Positions 1-7,199 of a DNA stretch of 64,000 nucleotides are shown here, piece by piece. The position numbers and the translations under genes are program-made. Where the stretch lies: NCBI GenBank assembly GCA_039180025.1, contig JBCDDZ010000005.1, positions 1 through 64,000 of the forward strand, read 5' to 3'. The first letter of the stretch is position 1; each line of letters begins with the position of its first letter. This DNA comes from Algisphaera sp039180025 (GTDB taxonomy: Bacteria; Planctomycetota; Phycisphaerae; Phycisphaerales; Phycisphaeraceae). A model generated the notes under the pieces. It did no database searches. It was not told the DNA's origin and saw only the letters and a program-made list of their open reading frames with translations.

Positions 1-209
1 CTGAAAGACCACGCCAGCCGGAACGTGCGGCCGTGCGTGGTCGTGGTTTTGAGAACCCACCCCGGCGTGCCGGTCGGGGGGAGCGAGCGGAACTTGCCCA
101 GCACCTCGACGGTGCCGGTGCGGAACGCCCGCTGGCACGCGGGGTGGGTGACACGGGCCTCGACCTGACGGATGAGTTCCGCCCGCGACTCGGGGAAGCG
201 CGGGGTCAT
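1..209 (-). CDS. Partial phage protein, 5' end only
   Basis: The first 69 codons of a leftward gene run off the window edge. The ATG overlaps the TGA of the lipoprotein gene in an ATGA junction, as at many junctions of this operon, which is the main support for the start. The visible part begins MTPRFPESRAELIRQVEA and continues without a stop. It is basic and has no signal peptide. I do not recognise the family. Being last seen in the replication operon it is probably another early gene. Confidence 0.6.
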   Translation of the reverse strand, partial: MTPRFPESRAELIRQVEARVTHPACQRAFRTGTVEVLGKFRSLPPTGTPGWVLKTTTTHGRTFRLAWSF

Positions 210-676
210 GACGGGCTGGCGGCCAGCTGCTTGCCGACTTCGAGCCCGGCGTTGTACGAGTCTTCTTTCTGCTTCCGCAGATCGTCCTTCGACACGTCGC
301 CGGGACGCTTCAAGACGAGGCCGCCGAGCCCGGTCAGCAGCGGCACGAACGGGGCCAGCACGGGCACCCCGGCGATCGCCGGGCCGACCGAATCCAGCAC
401 CCCGAGCGTGAACTGGTTGACGACGCCGCGGACCTGGTTCTGCTTCTCGATGTTGCCCTTCCATTGGGCCGCACCGCGTTGGAAGTCTTCGACATAGTTC
501 TGGTATTCGGTCTCGGCTTCGTTGAGCGACAGCTTCGTCGGCAAGCCGGTGGTCTCCACCACGTCCTGCGGAGTTTTGACGGAGATCACGTCGCCGAAGT
601 CGAGGCCCGAGCAGGCGGCGATGACGCTGGCGAGTAGGGCGAGCGCCGTAACGTAGATGATGTGTTTCGATTTCAA
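206..676 (-). CDS. Phage lipoprotein with hydrophobic central segment
   Basis: Starting at the TTG at 676 (GAGG-type ribosome site 8 bases upstream) gives 156 residues with a clear type II signal peptide: a KSK n-region, a hydrophobic stretch and the lipobox VIAAC near residue 21, so the mature protein would be lipidated. A longer ATG reading from 733 exists but would bury the signal. A second hydrophobic, Gly/Pro-rich segment lies at about residues 95-125 and could span or enter a membrane. Late position in the operon and lipidation would suit a spanin-like or superinfection-exclusion role. Neither can be shown, and no family is recognised. Confidence 0.6.
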   Translation of the reverse strand: MKSKHIIYVTALALLASVIAACSGLDFGDVISVKTPQDVVETTGLPTKLSLNEAETEYQNYVEDFQRGAAQWKGNIEKQNQVRGVVNQFTLGVLDSVGPAIAGVPVLAPFVPLLTGLGGLVLKRPGDVSKDDLRKQKEDSYNAGLEVGKQLAASPS

Positions 677-746
677 GATGAATCCCTCGGAGAGAAGTGA
701 GATGAAGTGAGCCAGAGATGAGAGGTCGGTCACGAAGTTGTGGTGT

Positions 747-1484
747 TTATTGCTGGGATTTCCGGGGGCGGGGGCCTCCTTCCTGGTATTGGCCGCGGTG
801 GAAGCGCTCGCCGGGGCCGCAGGGCATCATCTCGTGGTACGGGTGGCCGTCGATCACCACGCCGCACGAGAGCATGGGCTTCTTCTTGCTGTGGCGGTTG
901 TAGGCGAAGGCGTACTTGCGGGCGTCCACGCCGCAGCCGGTGTCCATGCCGAAGCGTCGGGCGGTCGGGCCGACGGTCCACTGCACCCCGCCCTTGGTGT
1001 GGAAGTGCCCGATCACCGACGACATGAGTTGTTCCTGCATGACCTTGAAGGCCGGGGAGCCGCTGGCCCCGCCGCCGTTGCCGGTGCCGTGGAAGTAGTA
1101 CACGTCGTCGTCGATGAAGTCGTAGCCCCACTCCCATCCCGGCGTGTCCCAGATTTCGTTGTAGTTCCGCAGGAACTTGCTGGGGATGTTCACCGACTCG
1201 GCGAGGCGGACGATCCGCTCGTCGTGGTTGCCGATGCACACGCGGGCCTTCGGGAACTCGCCGTACCACTTGTGGATGCCGTCGTGGGCCTGCTCGTACT
1301 CGTCGCATGGCCCCGGCGCTTCGGGGTGGGCCGAATGGAAGCTGATCCCGTGCATGTCCACCACGTCACCGATGAAGATGGTCTGATCCGTCTGCCACTC
1401 ATCGCGGATGTACTTGATGAAGTCGAAGTACCCCGGATGGGTCACGGGTTCGTGGATATCACCGATCACAAGCGTTCGCGCCAT
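747..1484 (-). CDS. Calcineurin-like metallophosphoesterase
   Basis: A 245-residue protein with the full metallophosphoesterase signature: GDIH (Asp9, His11), GDVVD (Asp40), GNHDE (residues 85-89) and GHFH (His160, His162). These ligands hold a dinuclear metal centre that hydrolyses phosphomonoesters or diesters. Phage members act on nucleotides, RNA ends or cyclic nucleotides; the substrate here cannot be read from sequence. The gene overlaps the 3' end of the DUF5664 gene by 26 bases, and the overlap is flanked by three copies of the prophage's dispersed TTCCGGGG word (1,491-1,523). Context among DUF5664 and DUF4406 genes suggests nucleotide metabolism. Confidence 0.85.
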   Translation of the reverse strand: MARTLVIGDIHEPVTHPGYFDFIKYIRDEWQTDQTIFIGDVVDMHGISFHSAHPEAPGPCDEYEQAHDGIHKWYGEFPKARVCIGNHDERIVRLAESVNIPSKFLRNYNEIWDTPGWEWGYDFIDDDVYYFHGTGNGGGASGSPAFKVMQEQLMSSVIGHFHTKGGVQWTVGPTARRFGMDTGCGVDARKYAFAYNRHSKKKPMLSCGVVIDGHPYHEMMPCGPGERFHRGQYQEGGPRPRKSQQ

Positions 1485-1827
1485 CGTTCTCCCCCGGAAG
1501 GTTCCCCGGAATATCCCCCGGAAGATTCCCAGGGTGTTGTTCGAGTTCTAATTCAAGCATCGCCAACGCCCGCCACGCCACCTTCGCCGAGTGCGGCAGC
1601 CCGTCGTCGTCGAAGCTGCCACGGTCGATCAGGTGCCGGAGGATGCAGTCGGCGTGGTCCGGCGATTTGTCGCGTGCCCAGTGCATCGGCTCGCCGGGGT
1701 TGTGTTGCTGGTTGCCGACGAAGCTGACGTGGGCCACCGCGGCCAATGCCTTCGGGAAGTAGTCGAGCAGCCCGCGGGCGAGTGGACGTTCTTTGCGGGC
1801 TTTTTTGTCGGTGGGGAGTTTGTTCAA
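1459..1827 (-). CDS. DUF5664 / dATP-dGTP diphosphohydrolase-like protein
   Basis: A 122-residue protein of the DUF5664 (dATP/dGTP diphosphohydrolase N-terminal) type, a family common in phages and thought to act on deoxynucleotides. The recognisable block is GNQQHNPGEPMHWARDKS followed by HADCILRHLID and DGLPHSAKVAWRALAMLE (residues about 38-90), with conserved His and Asp residues. The C-terminal tail PGNLPGDIPGNLPGEN is encoded by three tandem copies of the prophage's CTTCCGGGG-type repeat, so it is probably an insertion rather than part of the fold. It overlaps the upstream DUF4406 gene in an ATGA junction (1,824-1,827). Confidence 0.7.
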   Translation of the reverse strand: MNKLPTDKKARKERPLARGLLDYFPKALAAVAHVSFVGNQQHNPGEPMHWARDKSPDHADCILRHLIDRGSFDDDGLPHSAKVAWRALAMLELELEQHPGNLPGDIPGNLPGENDGANACDR

Positions 1828-2189
1828 GCGGCCTCCTTCTCGATCACTTCGAGCCGACCGGGTTGCACTTCAACACCGCGGCAGGATAAGAACGTCGGGT
1901 CGTATTCGTGGACCGGCAGGCCGAGTTCGTGGGCGACGGCGACTTCGAGGGCAGCGCCCCGGCTGGCTTCCCAGCCGTCCAGCACCAATAATTCGTCGGC
2001 GTGCAGGACGTGTTGGAGGTCGAGCCGCATGTACTCGGCCCGCGGCAGCGATTCGAGGCCCCCGAAGTTCTCGGCCGGGTTCAGCACCACGTCGCCGCGT
2101 CGCCGCAGGTCCGCGGCGGCGGCGTGGAACGCCGGGAAGTTGTGGCCGGGCAGACCGGTCATGGGGCCGGAGAGGTAGACGCGAGACAT
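1824..2189 (-). CDS. DUF4406 protein, nucleoside 2-deoxyribosyltransferase-like
   Basis: A 121-residue protein with the DUF4406 hallmark YLSGPMTGLPGHNFPAF near the N-terminus and the C-terminal GAALEVAVAHELGLPV helix found in nucleoside 2-deoxyribosyltransferase-fold proteins. The family has a Rossmann-like fold that binds nucleosides or nucleotides. Many phage members are uncharacterised, so only a nucleotide-related role is inferred. It lies 26 bases after the primase-helicase and is translationally coupled to the DUF5664 gene. The start at 2,189 is directly followed by the motif, so the N-terminus is secure. Confidence 0.75.
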   Translation of the reverse strand: MSRVYLSGPMTGLPGHNFPAFHAAAADLRRRGDVVLNPAENFGGLESLPRAEYMRLDLQHVLHADELLVLDGWEASRGAALEVAVAHELGLPVHEYDPTFLSCRGVEVQPGRLEVIEKEAA

Positions 2190-2215
2190 ATAGTTCTCCC
2201 AGAAAAAAATGATTT

Positions 2216-4504
2216 TCAGAGCGGACGCAGACCGATCCCCTGGATCGCTTCACCGAGGACGGTGATGTTGGGGTTGGTGTTACGGATTTCCGTGGCGAAC
2301 TGTGAGCGTTGCCGCGGTTCGTCGATGCCGTTGTGCTGAGCCCACGCGACGTACTCGCTGTACAGGCGGGTACGGGTGGTCTTCAAGCCCGGCTCGACGG
2401 CGCACCGCTCGATGACAAAGGCCGCCACCGAGGACGCCTGCCGCTGGAACGTGTCTTTCATCCGCTCGGCGTTCTTGGTCTCGGTGAAGTGACCCTGCTT
2501 GCGCAGGCGGACCAGGCCGTGCAACGCCCAGATGATGATGCCCTCGATCTCGCCGAACAGCTTCTCGCGGAGGTTGCGGTCCTCGCGGCCGCGGAACGAT
2601 TCGGTGAACGGCAGGATCAGCAGGCGGTCACGCAGCGCCGAGGCTTCGTCGGGGAAGGCGGGGATGTGGTTCGACGCGATCGTGAACCGGGATAGCAGCT
2701 TCCGCGAGATCGCGGGCAGGTGCTTGCGGTTGATGTCGATTGTGTCTTCGCCGGTGACGGACTTGAGGATCTCCAGGACGTGCTGACCGGCCACGCCCTT
2801 GGGCACGTCGTGGGCGTCGGGCATCGTGGCGACGAGGGTGTCCACGAGCTTGGCGGTGCCGTAGTCCTTCGCCAGGGCGTGGTAGTTGGTCGCGGCGCGT
2901 TGCTTCTCGCCGACCATGTGTTCGAGCAGCGAGATGTAGATGCCCTTACCGGCCCGCGGCGGGCCGATGACGTACATGAACTTCTGCATCGACGTGTCCG
3001 AGGACAGCAGGTACCCCGCCCACTCCTGGGACAACGCGAACTTCGCCGGGTCGTCTTTGAGGGACGAGTCGGTGTACGCCCACAGCGTGTCCAACTGGTC
3101 GTAGGCGTCGGGGTTGAAGTTGTGGGGGATGGCGACCGTGGTGAAGTAGTCCGGCGACGGCGGCCGCAGCTGGTAGTCCCCGTCGATGAACGACCGGACA
3201 TCGAGGATGCCGTTGCGGAACACGATCATGTCGCGGGTCGCCGGGTGTGGCCCCGGACTCAGCCAGCACGGCGGGTCGCTGCCCGCCGAACAGTTGCCCC
3301 GCGTCATGTTCAGGATGTTGTTCAGCTTGTAGGTGTCGAGTTCGTAGGGCTCTACGCTGTCGCCCTTCGGGGTGGAGACGACGTGACGCTTGCCGTCGAG
3401 GAAGCGTTGCAGGCTGGCCCAGACGTACTCGTCCTTGTGGACTTCGGTGTAGCAGCCCCGATCAAAGTCGAAGTCGTAGAACGCCCCGTCGCGGCGGAGC
3501 AATAGGGTGTTGCTGCCGTCCGAATGGCACTCCGACAGCCAGTGTTTGCACAGCTGGTTGAACTCGGTGGTCGGCAAGATGTCGCCGGTCGCCGGATCGC
3601 TCGCCTGGTCGAGGATGTCGGCCGCCGACGGGCCGTGGTCCCGGACCCACTGGCGCAGGTCTTTGCAGGTCGGCGGCGGCATACAGGTCTTGACCGAAGC
3701 CGCCGCGTCCGCCAGCATCTTCGCCGCGGTGTCCATGCCGTCCCGGCCGGGCCAGTCGCCGTTGGCTTTTTTGTCGTTCTCCCCGACCACCACCACGTCG
3801 CGTCCCCGCAGCAACTCCGCGGCTGCGGTGAGCCCGCCCTTGTCGTTGGGTCGGCCGACCGCGAGCAGGCCGAGGTCGAGGGCCGCGGCCACGTCGCTGG
3901 CCCCCTCCAGCACCAGCACCAGCAGTTCGTGTTCCGCCAGCGGCGGCACCTTGCGGATCGCCGACGGCTTGAGGACGTGGACGTAGCTCTGCCCGTCCGC
4001 CGTCCGCCTGAGCGAGCCCTCGGACACGCGGCCGCAGATGGCCGCGGACGGGTCTTCGGGGTCACCGGCGACCATGCACCAGTCGTCTTTGCCGCACTTG
4101 GGGCACGCGGTCCCGAGTTCGCTCACGCGGCGGAAGTCCGGCAGCGTGCCGCCCGACGCCGGGTCGAACCCCTCGGGCACCGGGTAGATCAGCCCCATAC
4201 CCGACCCCGGCCACATGGCCTTGCCCGCCTTCCCGTCGAGCGCCTTGCGCAAGAACACGCCGATGACCTCGCCCCGCTCGTTGCGGCCGGGGAAGGTCCA
4301 CCACGGCCCGGCGTGGAAGGTTTCGCGGGTGCCCTTCTTCGTAAATTCGACGAACGGAGCGAAGCCCGCTTCGAGGCGGACGAGCGACGACGTGCCGACG
4401 CTGAGGTCTACGGCCAGTTCGTCGAGCAGGACCGGGTACGTCACGAGGTTCCGGTGCAGAACGGCGTTAAGCTCCGGCCACGATGGGAGGGTGGGCTTGG
4501 GCAT
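2216..4504 (-). CDS. Primase-helicase, D5-like SF3 helicase
   Basis: A 762-residue fused primase and superfamily 3 helicase for phage DNA replication. A zinc-binding motif (CPKC at 134-137, Cys143, Cys157) precedes a Toprim-like region with VLEGASD at about 199 and GENDKKANGD at about 241. The C-terminal half is the D5/P4-type helicase: Walker A GPPRAGKG near residue 512, then TGEDTIDINRK and FTIASNHIP, the SF3 C motif and sensor region. It would unwind the fork and lay primers for the split family A polymerase. No good ribosome site precedes the ATG. An 18-codon hydrophobic reading frame (4,508-4,564) ends three bases upstream, so translational coupling is possible. Confidence 0.85.
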   Translation of the reverse strand: MPKPTLPSWPELNAVLHRNLVTYPVLLDELAVDLSVGTSSLVRLEAGFAPFVEFTKKGTRETFHAGPWWTFPGRNERGEVIGVFLRKALDGKAGKAMWPGSGMGLIYPVPEGFDPASGGTLPDFRRVSELGTACPKCGKDDWCMVAGDPEDPSAAICGRVSEGSLRRTADGQSYVHVLKPSAIRKVPPLAEHELLVLVLEGASDVAAALDLGLLAVGRPNDKGGLTAAAELLRGRDVVVVGENDKKANGDWPGRDGMDTAAKMLADAAASVKTCMPPPTCKDLRQWVRDHGPSAADILDQASDPATGDILPTTEFNQLCKHWLSECHSDGSNTLLLRRDGAFYDFDFDRGCYTEVHKDEYVWASLQRFLDGKRHVVSTPKGDSVEPYELDTYKLNNILNMTRGNCSAGSDPPCWLSPGPHPATRDMIVFRNGILDVRSFIDGDYQLRPPSPDYFTTVAIPHNFNPDAYDQLDTLWAYTDSSLKDDPAKFALSQEWAGYLLSSDTSMQKFMYVIGPPRAGKGIYISLLEHMVGEKQRAATNYHALAKDYGTAKLVDTLVATMPDAHDVPKGVAGQHVLEILKSVTGEDTIDINRKHLPAISRKLLSRFTIASNHIPAFPDEASALRDRLLILPFTESFRGREDRNLREKLFGEIEGIIIWALHGLVRLRKQGHFTETKNAERMKDTFQRQASSVAAFVIERCAVEPGLKTTRTRLYSEYVAWAQHNGIDEPRQRSQFATEIRNTNPNITVLGEAIQGIGLRPL

Positions 4505-4661
4505 GGATTAGATGCACAGGGCGAGGTACACCCAGAAGGTGAGCCAGCAGATACGAGATGTCACGTTGGTACCCGGAAAGAGAAGTGAAGCGAACCGAAA
4601 TGAAGGCAAGGCCGGGGACTCGAACCCCGCGGCACCCCGAACGGTGGCCCTGCGGAGCGGC
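4505..4661 (-). other. 157-base leader of the primase gene
   Basis: The longest gap inside the replication operon. It holds a tRNA-T-arm-like fold (4,605-4,653, entered separately) and, just before the primase ATG, a possible GTG-started micro-gene 4,564-4,508 encoding MTSRICWLTFWVYLALCI, an 18-residue hydrophobic peptide with only a weak ribosome site. The peptide may be real, a coupling device for the primase, or chance. Confidence 0.3.
4605..4653 (-). ncRNA. tRNA-like mini-structure (T-arm plus acceptor-like stem)
   Basis: Read on the minus strand, GCAGGGC can pair with GCCTTGC (7 base pairs including one G-U). Between them are a small hairpin CACC-GTTCGG-GGTG and a textbook T-arm CGGGG-TTCGAGT-CCCCG. 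That is an acceptor-like stem, one arm and a T-arm, with no room for a second arm, directly after the stop of the upstream gene. It is too short for a normal tRNA and no anticodon arm can be folded upstream. It could be a tRNA remnant, an RNA-processing signal or a coincidence. Confidence 0.3.
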
Positions 4662-5588
4662 TTAGGCCGCGGCGGCGTTTCCGGGGGCGGTTTGGTTCAC
4701 GATATCTCTGAGCACGTCGTCCCGGACCTGGGTCCATTGCTCGGGCGTCAGTTCTTTGGACGGGTCGCCGCCCGAGACGAACGACACGGCCTCGGTCCAG
4801 AGTTCGGCCAGGGCGTCGTCGGCCAAGGCGTCGGGTTTGCTCGCGTAGACGCTGGCCCACGCTTCGTCGCTGTTAGCGACGGGAGCGGGCGCGTCGTCCG
4901 CCGGGGATGAAGCAGGCGAGGCGGGCGTCGAGTTCTTCGTCGTCGAGGGGGTCGGCGTGGCGGGCTTCGCCGGGGCCTGCGGCTTTCCCTCGCCCCCGCC
5001 CCCGCCCCCGCCCCCGGAAGGTGCCCCGGATTCCGCCTTGGGCTTGGCGGCACCCTTCGGCTTGCTCGCGGCGGGCGGCTTGGCCGGAGCGGTGGCGGGT
5101 TTCGCCACCGGGCCGGGCGCTTGGCCCTTGAACTTGACGGTCAACGCCTTGAGCCCGTTGCTGTCGAGCGACTTCAACTCCCGCGTCGGCGGCGCGTCGG
5201 GGTCTTCGATCCAGTCGATCTTGAACGGGGACTTCGCCTGCGGGTAGGTGTCCTCGACCACGCGGATCAGGACGCGCTTGTCTTCGAGATCGGCGTTCGC
5301 CAACGCCTCGAAGTCGTACCCGTTCCAATCGAGCAAGGCCATGATCGCGGCACACGTCGCGGTCGCCCCGCTCTTGCCGTACAGGGTGAAGTAGCCGGTG
5401 CCGCCCATCTCGTACTGACCCCACGGGATGTAACCGGGTTCGCCGTCTTCGGTGAGTTCACCGGTGGGGTCGTAATACTCGTCAACTCTGATGGCGGCGA
5501 TGAAACGGGGCCAACCGTTCTTGCTTTCGTCCACCGCGGACTTTTCGATGACGCCGCGGAACGTGCCGATTCGGTCAAAAGGTTGCAT
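4662..5588 (-). CDS. Probable phage ssDNA-binding protein
   Basis: Using the ATG at 5,588 (GGAGAC six bases upstream) gives 308 residues. Residues 1-150 form a compact beta-rich domain (FRGVIEKSAVDESKNGWPRF, GYFTLYGKSG, DKRVLIRVVEDTY). A long Pro/Ala/Gly-rich linker (about 150-240) follows, including a Gly8 run coded by (GGGGGC)n repeats, then a short acidic C-terminal domain. A beta domain, a flexible linker and an acidic tail resemble single-stranded-DNA-binding proteins, and such genes often sit beside Sak4-type ATPases, as here. I do not recognise the sequence family, so the assignment rests on layout and context. Confidence 0.45.
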   Translation of the reverse strand: MQPFDRIGTFRGVIEKSAVDESKNGWPRFIAAIRVDEYYDPTGELTEDGEPGYIPWGQYEMGGTGYFTLYGKSGATATCAAIMALLDWNGYDFEALANADLEDKRVLIRVVEDTYPQAKSPFKIDWIEDPDAPPTRELKSLDSNGLKALTVKFKGQAPGPVAKPATAPAKPPAASKPKGAAKPKAESGAPSGGGGGGGGEGKPQAPAKPATPTPSTTKNSTPASPASSPADDAPAPVANSDEAWASVYASKPDALADDALAELWTEAVSFVSGGDPSKELTPEQWTQVRDDVLRDIVNQTAPGNAAAA

Positions 5589-5630
5589 AAGGTCTCCGAT
5601 CTCCAAGAGGAAGGGGGTGTGGGTAAGGAA

Positions 5631-6023
5631 TTAACTGGCTTCGTTGAACTCAATCACGCTGCCTGGGGCCGGAATCGTGGGGTTGATTTCATGGGGTTCA
5701 GCAACGACGGCCACGATGTCTTGCTCGTTGACCATTTCGAGGTTTTCTTCGCCGAAGGTGATGGGCAGCGAGGTCTTGATCGTGACCGCCGACCCGGCCG
5801 GGCCGGGGCGCTGCATGTGGGTTTTGGCCCAAACGACCATCCCCGGCTTGAGGTCTTCGGTGCCGTTGTAGCTGCCGTCCGGGGCGAGGTGGCCGCGGCC
5901 GACCGACACGATTTCGACCAGTTCGTAGTCCTTGTTGCTGGTCTTGGGCACCACGATCATGCCGACCCTGGTCTCGGACGGGCGGTGGACGCGGACGATG
6001 ATGAGGGAGTTACGCGGGGTCAT
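5631..6023 (-). CDS. Phage-encoded GroES-like co-chaperonin
   Basis: A 130-residue protein starting at the ATG that overlaps the TGA of the ATPase gene (6,020-6,023). It follows the Cpn10 pattern: SLIIVRVHRPSETRVGMIVVPKT at the N-terminus, where GMIVV matches the GGIVL mobile-loop tip that docks into GroEL, then a GRG turn, an LKPGMVVWAK strand and a C-terminal MVNEQDIVAVV matching the EDDILAVV strand of GroES. By analogy with T4 gp31 it could replace host GroES so that the host GroEL ring folds phage proteins. It is longer than bacterial GroES (about 97 residues), with an insert near residues 70-85. Its placement among replication rather than capsid genes is unusual. Confidence 0.75.
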   Translation of the reverse strand: MTPRNSLIIVRVHRPSETRVGMIVVPKTSNKDYELVEIVSVGRGHLAPDGSYNGTEDLKPGMVVWAKTHMQRPGPAGSAVTIKTSLPITFGEENLEMVNEQDIVAVVAEPHEINPTIPAPGSVIEFNEAS

Positions 6024-6931
6024 TCGGGTGTGGAAGCTCCGGGGGCGGGAAATAGGAATTGCCAGAGTGAGTCGTCGGTCTTGGACTCGAACGAGATGAG
6101 GTCTTCGTCGAGGGTCCGCGACTTGGCGAAGTACGACCGGGCGTTGGCCGCACGGATCACGCGGGTCTTGTCTTCGCCGACCGCCTTGCCGACCTTCTGG
6201 TTGGCGTCGGTGGTGTGGACGTAGGTGTCCTCGAAGCCGATGCGGAACACGTGGTCGGCCCACGCGATCAGTTCGAGCACGAGCGAGGCCTGGTTGTTGT
6301 GCGTGAGGTGGGGACCGGCCTTGCGATAGTCGGCCCCCTCGGTGTTGTCCATCTTGTGCCCCGTCTCCTGGGCGAGCAGCACGACGTTGACCCCGGCCCG
6401 CACGAGGCGGTCGAGGTCCGCGAGCAGCAAGCGGAACGCGTCGAGCAGGTGCTTGTACCCGTCGTTCCAGCCGTAGGCTTTGAGGTTCGACACGTAGCCC
6501 CCGTCGGTCTTGGGCACCGTGGCGAGGACGTGTTGCTCGATCAGCTGTTCGAGCATCGTCGCCGTGTCGATCACGAGCGTTTCGTAGCCGGGGCCGGTGA
6601 AGATTTCCGGCTGGCCACAGACGGCGCGAACGTCCTCGAAGTCTTCGACGTTCGGGATGCGGTTGAGGTCTTGGCCGGTCTTGGGGTGCTTGATCCGCCG
6701 ACCGCCGTCGTCGAACCCCATGAACGCGGGCTTCGGGGCCATCGCGGCGAGCGTGGTCTTGCCCATCCCGGACGGGCTGTAGATGACGATCTTTTCGCCT
6801 TCACCGTCACCGGTCCAAGGCTCGATCGTGTAGGCCTTGGCGGGCTTGACCTTCTCTTTGCGGCCGGGCGACACCGCACGTCGAGCGGGTGTGGCCGGGG
6901 GCGGCGGGGGCGGTGGTTTCGTAGCGGGCAT
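6020..6931 (-). CDS. Sak4-like RecA-fold ATPase (AAA_24), recombination
   Basis: A 303-residue P-loop ATPase. After a Pro-rich basic N-terminal tail come Walker A YSPSGMGKTT (about residues 51-60) and Walker B ETLVIDTA (about 117-124). A later VVLLAQE strand matches the motif 3 position of RecA-like proteins. Phage Sak4/AAA_24 proteins are RecA-core recombinases that stimulate single-strand annealing together with an SSB. The neighbouring beta-domain protein (4,662-5,588) could be that SSB, and two nucleases lie just upstream, so a phage recombination set is likely. Confidence 0.8.
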   Translation of the reverse strand: MPATKPPPPPPPATPARRAVSPGRKEKVKPAKAYTIEPWTGDGEGEKIVIYSPSGMGKTTLAAMAPKPAFMGFDDGGRRIKHPKTGQDLNRIPNVEDFEDVRAVCGQPEIFTGPGYETLVIDTATMLEQLIEQHVLATVPKTDGGYVSNLKAYGWNDGYKHLLDAFRLLLADLDRLVRAGVNVVLLAQETGHKMDNTEGADYRKAGPHLTHNNQASLVLELIAWADHVFRIGFEDTYVHTTDANQKVGKAVGEDKTRVIRAANARSYFAKSRTLDEDLISFESKTDDSLWQFLFPAPGASTPE

Positions 6932-6965
6932 GTTGAATCTCCAAAAGTGTGTTTGGCTGTCAGGG

Positions 6966-7199
6966 TTAATAGAAGTGGGGGCGGCGATAGATTTCGTCGC
7001 GGTAGTCGTCGAGCAGCCGATAGCCGTTCTCGTGTGCCCAATCGTCTAGCTCGTCGTCGATCAAGTAACCACGCTCGGTGGCCCAATCGTCGAGAACGTC
7101 TTGGTCGAACAGGTCTTCGGGCAGGTACGTCGCCGCGATCTCGGCTTTCACCGAAGACCGGTCGATGATCCAGAACAGCAGTCGCCAGAGGTATTTCAC
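6966..7199 (-). CDS. Small acidic phage protein
   Basis: A 77-residue protein with a hydrophobic start (MKYLWRLLFWIID) followed by a very acidic body with two similar units, VLDDWATERGYLIDDE and ELDDWAHENGYRLLDD, an internal duplication of about 17 residues. Its ATG overlaps the stop of the Cas4-like nuclease (ATGA at 7,196-7,199), which supports expression. Acidic DNA-mimic or nuclease-partner roles are conceivable but unproven. Confidence 0.6.
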   Translation of the reverse strand: MKYLWRLLFWIIDRSSVKAEIAATYLPEDLFDQDVLDDWATERGYLIDDELDDWAHENGYRLLDDYRDEIYRRPHFY

